DNA from: Fidelibacterota bacterium MT.SAG.3
Lineage (GTDB): Bacteria; Fidelibacterota; SORT01
Reading direction: 5' to 3'
Length of the DNA stretch: 64,000 nt
Assembly (NCBI GenBank): GCA_004402895.1
Contig: SORT01000004.1
Span: 1 to 64,000 of the forward strand
Notes under the pieces: model-generated
What the model was told of the DNA's origin: nothing
The model's database searches: none
Seen by the model: only the letters and a program-made list of their open reading frames with translations
Shown here: one piece after another, positions 59,287 through 64,000 of the stretch
Position numbering within the stretch: the first letter of the stretch is position 1
Layout: each line of letters opens with the position of its first letter
Program-made: the position numbers and the translations under genes

Positions 59287-59421
59287 CCGGTTGTTTATCT
59301 ATTAAGACATTGTCTTTCGTACTGCCGAATATATAGAGCCCTTAAAATTTGTCATGTCCTTTTTTAATAATTCTGCCGCTTTGGATTTGTCAGAAGTCAG
59401 TTAAAGCCTCAGATTATGGCA

Positions 59422-60657
59422 CTACGCCCTTTTTAGGCGACGTTTTATTACGGGGGCGATTTTAGTCGTAATGACCCTCTCATCAATTACGCATTCTGTT
59501 ATAGCTTCCATAGAAGGAACTTTAAACATAACATCCTGCATAGCCTCTTCTAATATAGCACGCAACGCTCTTGCGCCTGTCCCGCGTTCCTTCGCCAACT
59601 CAACCACTTTTTGTATTGCGCCTTCTTCAAATATTAGGTCTACGCCGTCCAACTTAAATAATTTCTTATACTGCTTAATCAGTGAATTTTTCGGTTCAAG
59701 GAGGATTTTTCTTAAGGCTTCCTCGTCTAATTCTTTAAGAGTTGACAATACCGGCAACCTTCCGACAAGCTCGGGAATCAGACCGTATTTAATCAGGTCT
59801 ACGGGTTCGCATTTAGTTAATATATCACCTATTTTCATCTCTCCGGGACTCCTAACTTCCGCCCCGAATCCCATGAGGCTACTTTTTATTCTTCCTTTTA
59901 TCAATTCCTCAAGACCGTCAAACGCTCCACCGCAAATAAACAATATATCCTTTGTATTTACATTCACTAATGGCTGTTCAGGGTGTTTCCTTCCACCCTT
60001 CGGAGGTACGCTTGATATAGTGCCCTCAAGTATTTTCAGTAGAGCTTGTTGAACACCTTCGCCGGAAACATCCCTTGTGATAGAAGGTGACGAAGTTTTT
60101 CTGCCGATCTTATCAATTTCATCGATATATATGATTCCCTTCTCCGCCTTTTGAAGATCATAATCGGCAGATTGAAGAAGGCGAACCAGTATGTTCTCAA
60201 CATCTTCACCTACATAGCCTGCCTCTGTGAGAATTGTGGCATCCACGATTGTAAATGGTACCTCGAGAAAACGAGCCAATGTTTGTGCTATGAGAGTCTT
60301 TCCGGTACCAGTCGGACCTATCAGAAGTATATTACTTTTATCAATCTCAACATCTTCAAAGATTTTTCTGCTTGATATCCTCTTATAATGATTATATACC
60401 GCGACAGATATCGCTATCTTTGCATGCTCCTGACCAACGACATATTTATCCAGCTCCTTTTTGATTTCCATCGGAAGGTGCATCTTAACTTCATGTTTGA
60501 CATCATTTAATTGGATATCGGATTTAAGCAATTCGACAGATTCAAACACGCATTGATCACAGATAGCTACATCACTACCCTGAATTATGCGAAACGATTC
60601 AGATTCAGATTTTCCACAAAAAGAGCAGATCAGCTCTATTTTATTTTTTTTCACCAT
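59422..60657 (-). CDS. clpX: ATP-dependent Clp protease ATP-binding subunit ClpX
   Basis: ClpX unfolds substrates for ClpP. The N-terminal C4 zinc domain (CSFCG and CDQC) is intact, followed by Walker [17 protein letters not shown], pore loop GYVGED, Walker [14 protein letters not shown] and the sensor-2 motif [14 protein letters not shown]. The IGF-type ClpP-docking loop appears near [16 protein letters not shown]. Length is 411 residues. It follows clpP by 12 bases in the tig-clpP-clpX order. Confidence 0.98.
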   Translation of the reverse strand: MVKKNKIELICSFCGKSESESFRIIQGSDVAICDQCVFESVELLKSDIQLNDVKHEVKMHLPMEIKKELDKYVVGQEHAKIAISVAVYNHYKRISSRKIFEDVEIDKSNILLIGPTGTGKTLIAQTLARFLEVPFTIVDATILTEAGYVGEDVENILVRLLQSADYDLQKAEKGIIYIDEIDKIGRKTSSPSITRDVSGEGVQQALLKILEGTISSVPPKGGRKHPEQPLVNVNTKDILFICGGAFDGLEELIKGRIKSSLMGFGAEVRSPGEMKIGDILTKCEPVDLIKYGLIPELVGRLPVLSTLKELDEEALRKILLEPKNSLIKQYKKLFKLDGVDLIFEEGAIQKVVELAKERGTGARALRAILEEAMQDVMFKVPSMEAITECVIDERVITTKIAPVIKRRLKRA

Positions 60658-60669
60658 TTATTTAGGCAT

Positions 60670-61260
60670 CTAATCCTTGTCATCTGAACGGTGCATGATT
60701 TTGTCCACTAATCCATATTTCACAGCTTCTTCAGCACCCATGAAAAAATTTCTGTCGGTATCCTTTTCAATCTTGGATAATTTTTGACCTGTTGCAACCG
60801 ACAGAATCTTGTTCAGCTGTTTCCGCAGTTCAAGAATTTCCTTAGTCTGAATCTCGATGTCAGTAGCCTGCCCCTGAACTCCTCCCATAGGTTGATGGAT
60901 CATCACTCTCGAATGAGGTAAAATAAACCGTTTAGACTTCGCGCCAGCTGCGAGTAAAATAGCTCCCATGCTCGCTGCCTGACCCATGCACATAGTAGCG
61001 CAATCGGGTTTCACGTATATCATCGTATCGTATATCGCCAATCCGGATGTTATCGCGCCACCCGGGCTGTTTATATATATATTTATATCCTTGTCGGGAT
61101 CTTCCGCTTCTAAAAACAAGAGCTGAGCGATGACTATGCTCGCCAAATTGTCTTCTATCGGTCCGCCTATGAATACAATCCTTTCTTTAAGAAGCCGTGA
61201 ATAAATATCGTACGCCCTTTCTCCTCTCCCTACCTGTTCTACTACCATCGGTATATACAA
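60670..61260 (-). CDS. clpP: ATP-dependent Clp protease proteolytic subunit
   Basis: ClpP is the serine protease chamber partner of ClpX. The catalytic triad is present: Ser in [16 protein letters not shown], His in [14 protein letters not shown] and Asp in [17 protein letters not shown]. Length is 196 residues. It lies between tig (27 bases) and clpX. Confidence 0.98.
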   Translation of the reverse strand: MYIPMVVEQVGRGERAYDIYSRLLKERIVFIGGPIEDNLASIVIAQLLFLEAEDPDKDINIYINSPGGAITSGLAIYDTMIYVKPDCATMCMGQAASMGAILLAAGAKSKRFILPHSRVMIHQPMGGVQGQATDIEIQTKEILELRKQLNKILSVATGQKLSKIEKDTDRNFFMGAEEAVKYGLVDKIMHRSDDKD

Positions 61261-61287
61261 ACCGTTATCACTCCTTTTTAATTGATA

Positions 61288-62589
61288 CTAATGATGATGA
61301 TCGGCATGCGTCATCGAATTAAAATCCGTCAGCGTTATACTTTGTTCATTGAATTTTGAGTTATTCTTAAGTACTTCCATGACTTTTGATTCAATGATAT
61401 CCTGCCTGACCTTTTCTCGCTGATCATTATCACTTTTCAGTTTCATAGCAGCCGTTTTATCCAATCCATAGAGCTCCGCTGTCTTCTCCATCCGTTCATC
61501 GATTTCATTAGCCGCTACCTCGAGCTTTTCTTTTCTGAACAAAGATTTTCTAATCATGAGCCATTTCATATTCCATATGGCTCCCACTCTATAATTTTTC
61601 CTTAAAAAATCCTCGTCTACGTCACCTTTGTTCTCACTCTTTGCCCGCTGGATTAGCCCGTCAAGGTAACTTGTCACCATCGTTTCAGGTACTTCTATGT
61701 TAGTTAGACGTACCATTTCGTCTGCAAGAGCGTTATTGACGAGATTAAGACTCTCGGAATCATATCTTGCCTGGATATCCTGTCTGAGTCGTTCGCTCAA
61801 CTCTGCAACACTCTTTAAGGATGGGTTGACCTTTTTTGCAAATTCATCATCCACTTCCGGAAGCATGTGCTCTTCCACGCTATTAACTTTGAATCTATAA
61901 ACATAATTATGAGAATGATCGCCATGCTCCTGACTGATTCTCACAACTCTTTCATCGCCCGGAACAGCCCCTTTAAGCTGCTCTGAAGCCTGCATGCCGA
62001 AATCACCTTCACCGAGTTTTATAACTCTCTTTTCAACCTTCTTTCCAATTAGCGGAGTCATAGACTCGTCCAATTCCTGTATGTCCACCTCGAGAAAATT
62101 TCCCAGCTCCGCTCCTTTTCCGGTATTAAGCACTTCCGCGTAATTCTCACGAATTTCATCCATTGCCTTGTCAACGTCGTCATCACTTACATCGATTTTA
62201 TATTTTAACGCTTCCAAATTGTTTTTCTTATAATCATGAAGTTTGAATTCAGGCTCGGTCTGCACTTCGATCAGCATTACAAGACCATCCCCCTCGTGAA
62301 AATCAACCTCGATCAGATTGCCGCTGTCAACAGGATCGATGTCCGCCTCTTTTATTATATCTTGATATCGCTCGCGGAGGACCTTATCGATAAACTCGGT
62401 TTCTATTTCTTTTTTATATTTCTTTTTGACTACAGCTGTGGGTATTTTCCCGGCTCTGAATCCAGGTTCCTTTATGTTCTTTTTGAAATCAGAAATTGTT
62501 ACATTATAATCGTCTGAAAGATCAGTCCATGGGATTTTTATATCCAATCTGACAAGACTGTCTTCAGCTATTTGTGTTTTTATTTTCAT
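61288..62589 (-). CDS. tig: trigger factor with a histidine-rich C-terminus
   Basis: Trigger factor is the ribosome-bound chaperone and prolyl isomerase. The N-terminal ribosome-binding signature is G-F-R-A-G-K-[IV]-P (PGFRAGKIPTAVVKKKY). The middle PPIase-like domain (about 150-245) is divergent, and the C-terminal helical arms (SERLRQDIQARYDSESLNLV) are complete. Length is 433 residues. The last residues are T-H-A-D-H-H-H, and the middle domain holds EHGDHSHNY, both unusual for the family and possible metal-binding sites. It is the first gene of tig-clpP-clpX, with its own promoter. Confidence 0.94.
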   Translation of the reverse strand: MKIKTQIAEDSLVRLDIKIPWTDLSDDYNVTISDFKKNIKEPGFRAGKIPTAVVKKKYKKEIETEFIDKVLRERYQDIIKEADIDPVDSGNLIEVDFHEGDGLVMLIEVQTEPEFKLHDYKKNNLEALKYKIDVSDDDVDKAMDEIRENYAEVLNTGKGAELGNFLEVDIQELDESMTPLIGKKVEKRVIKLGEGDFGMQASEQLKGAVPGDERVVRISQEHGDHSHNYVYRFKVNSVEEHMLPEVDDEFAKKVNPSLKSVAELSERLRQDIQARYDSESLNLVNNALADEMVRLTNIEVPETMVTSYLDGLIQRAKSENKGDVDEDFLRKNYRVGAIWNMKWLMIRKSLFRKEKLEVAANEIDERMEKTAELYGLDKTAAMKLKSDNDQREKVRQDIIESKVMEVLKNNSKFNEQSITLTDFNSMTHADHHH

Positions 62590-62617
62590 CCATATCCTTC
62601 TTTATAAAAATCGTCTA

Positions 62618-62646
62618 AAGTTAAATTCTGCCCGTTGGGTTGTCAA
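62618..62646 (-). promoter_or_regulatory. putative promoter of tig-clpP-clpX
   Basis: Minus strand: TTGACA (62641-62646), 17 bases, TAACTT (62618-62623), about 30 bases before the trigger factor ATG, which has AAGGA upstream. Confidence 0.55.
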
Positions 62647-62689
62647 GATGATTTAAGTCTTTTATAGATATTAGAGTGAGCTCTTTACT

Positions 62690-63166
62690 TTATAAACTAA
62701 AAGCTACACCTAAAATAATTACCGATCCGATAGCTATAGAAGTAAACGCTATGAATAACCCTTTGCTCATGCCCGTGAGCTGATTTTCGATACGCTCTAC
62801 CTTCTCGAATAAAATATCCGCGTCTTCAGTAAACCTTCCCTCAGGATAAAGTCTTTTATAAGTTCTTAACTTCTCCCTCGCTTTACTTAACCACCGGGAA
62901 TTCCTTTGCCTGTCAGCTAATTCCTTATATGCCGCAGCCATCATAAATGTCGATTCCTCCGCTGCCATGGAAGATGGAAACAACAAAGTAATAGAATGGA
63001 AAGTTGCAATTGCATCTTGGTATCTATTCGCCTTATAAAAATATTTTCCATTAGATAAAATATCATCAGGACAACTTTGAGCTGATCCTACTGAATTTAC
63101 AACTATTAGCAAAAAGATAAATAGAGCTGTATTAAATACTGTAATTCGCATTCCTCTTTTATACAT
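62690..63166 (-). CDS. secreted TPR-like protein with a C-terminal membrane helix
   Basis: A signal peptide (cut after VGSAQ, about residue 30) precedes two BamD/YbgF-like helical repeats (YFYKANRYQDAIATFHSITL, EESTFMMAAAYKELAD, AREKLRTYKRLYPEGRFTED). A hydrophobic C-terminal helix (LFIAFTSIAIGSVIILGVAF) follows. Length is 158 residues. The ATG at 63166 with GGGAG nine bases upstream is chosen over the one at 63151. It is probably a small envelope scaffold or assembly protein. A separate promoter for tig lies downstream, so it may be monocistronic. Confidence 0.72.
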   Translation of the reverse strand: MYKRGMRITVFNTALFIFLLIVVNSVGSAQSCPDDILSNGKYFYKANRYQDAIATFHSITLLFPSSMAAEESTFMMAAAYKELADRQRNSRWLSKAREKLRTYKRLYPEGRFTEDADILFEKVERIENQLTGMSKGLFIAFTSIAIGSVIILGVAFSL

Positions 63167-63584
63167 TTGCGGTGTCTCCCAAAAAATTCTATGAGACTAA
63201 GGTATGCTTGTGCTATTTTATAATCAAGGTGTGCATATGAATTTTTCTACTACATTTTTTTAATGTGAGCAGGATTGATCAATCTAAAAGAAGGGTGATC
63301 TTATTCAGAGCCTGCTTCCTGCCCGCTGTAAATAAGCAGAATACTGTTGAGAGTTACGGTGTCAAGGCAGCGAAACACTAAAGTTGGTGCTTATGAAGTA
63401 ATAACGAAGTATTGTTACGATTTAAGCTTGACCTCATTCGTATTTTCCTTATTTTATATCAGCATCTATATTAGATAGTTCATTTTCATAACAGTAATAA
63501 AACTTGCCGGAAGATGAGGATAATATCATAATTTTAGATTCATCAATAAATTTTAACAATTTTTATATTCGAGAGGAATGACAA
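63167..63584 (+). other. 418-base divergent intergenic region without a recognised gene
   Basis: This region lies between the minus-strand TPR gene and the plus-strand gene starting at 63585. I see no open frame, tRNA or known riboswitch. It presumably holds the promoters of both flanking genes, but no match is good enough to list. Confidence 0.4.
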
Positions 63585-64000
63585 ATGAATATTATAGCTA
63601 AAATCGTAATCAGCCATTTCTTGCTCCTGTTTGTTTTCAACTCTATGATGCTCTGGGGGCAAACCGTTATCACACATCCTATTGGGGACAGAATTACCCC
63701 CGAAGAAGCGATTGAATATAGTCTATTTTCTGACATAGCTGGTTTTGAAATCGCAGAGCTTCAATTATCCCCGGCGGGCGGAGATAAATACACTCTTACA
63801 TATTACTATAGAAGTGGAGGTAAACTGGAAACATCATCCTTCCGTTTTGGGGATGGAATCAAGAAATTAATGAACCGTTCGCTTTTTCAACAAGATTCCT
63901 TGAACTCTTATTTAGCTGTTTCAGCAGATTTAAACATTAAACTTGGTCTCAAATCAGGTTCGACTATTATTGTCAAATTTGAAAGGTGGAGTGGAAATAC
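63585..64000 (+). CDS. secreted protein of unknown function, N-terminal 138 residues only
   Basis: The gene begins at ATG 63585 with AGAGGA about ten bases upstream and is still open at the window end. A signal peptide (IVISHFLLLFVFNSMMLWGQ) is followed by a beta-rich region: TPEEAIEYSLFSDIAGFEIA, YTLTYYYRSGGKLE and STIIVKFERWSGN. No family is recognised from this part. Confidence 0.65.
   Translation, partial: MNIIAKIVISHFLLLFVFNSMMLWGQTVITHPIGDRITPEEAIEYSLFSDIAGFEIAELQLSPAGGDKYTLTYYYRSGGKLETSSFRFGDGIKKLMNRSLFQQDSLNSYLAVSADLNIKLGLKSGSTIIVKFERWSGN

Noticed and set aside
59471-60052. 193-residue plus-strand frame
   Set aside because: Antisense of clpX, which is unambiguous.

Overview
The window looks like chromosome from an uncultured Gram-negative bacterium of the FCB superphylum, most like Marinimicrobia (SAR406) or a close relative. 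This is inference. It rests on a PorX-type response regulator, a secreted protein with a type IX secretion (T9SS) C-terminal sorting domain, BatA/vWA and YfhO-type membrane proteins, a DUF4292-like lipoprotein, and a 16S gene whose 3' end carries a normal anti-Shine-Dalgarno. Many genes show good Shine-Dalgarno sites, which argues against Bacteroidetes proper. Almost every gene lies on the minus strand. No CRISPR array, insertion sequence or phage is visible.

Layout. 1-1.65 kb: a BatA/vWA membrane protein gene whose C-terminal part lies on the opposite strand, indicating an inversion or an amplification/assembly chimera. 1.7-7.4 kb: yajC-def-fmt-rsmB-PASTA-rpe-lipid kinase, a translation-start and housekeeping operon with a kinase-less PASTA protein where Firmicutes have the PrkC kinase. 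7.5-7.8 kb: a 34-residue secreted peptide with a structured leader. 7.9-11.7 kb: a histidine kinase coupled to a YfhO-type membrane protein. 11.8-15.5 kb: a plus-strand surface-polymer island (methyltransferase, CDP-alcohol phosphotransferase) and a flippase. 15.6-25.8 kb: a T9SS-exported DUF3604 protein, an AlkP-type phosphodiesterase, three glycosyltransferases, a lipoprotein and a TPR lipoprotein. 26-42.4 kb: a diguanylate cyclase, an ECF sigma/anti-sigma pair, holA, an NSS transporter with its MetS-type small subunit, uppP, a laccase-domain protein, a TPR/periplasmic-binding lipoprotein-like protein, glmS, guaA, surE, accD, tsaB and tsaE. 42.4-51.4 kb: porX, a CHASE2 adenylate/guanylate cyclase, a large envelope protein with EF-hand-like repeats, a FecR-domain protein and a secreted protein, probably one envelope-sensing locus. 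51.6-57.4 kb: a complete 16S-tRNA-Ile-tRNA-Ala-23S-5S operon. 57.6-64 kb: an MBL-fold hydrolase, a broken outer-membrane barrel gene, clpX-clpP-tig, a TPR protein and the start of a secreted protein.

Most interesting points. (1) The rRNA spacer carries a decayed partial copy of each tRNA, both interrupted at the same T-loop position, plus a near-consensus promoter in front of 23S that duplicates the 16S promoter. (2) Two genes lack any standard start codon that keeps conserved sequence, pointing to CTG and ATA starts. (3) Two distant minus-strand leaders share a two-stem architecture. (4) A cyclase/FecR/outer-membrane/PorX locus sits in a genome with a T9SS substrate. (5) The BatA gene is split across strands.
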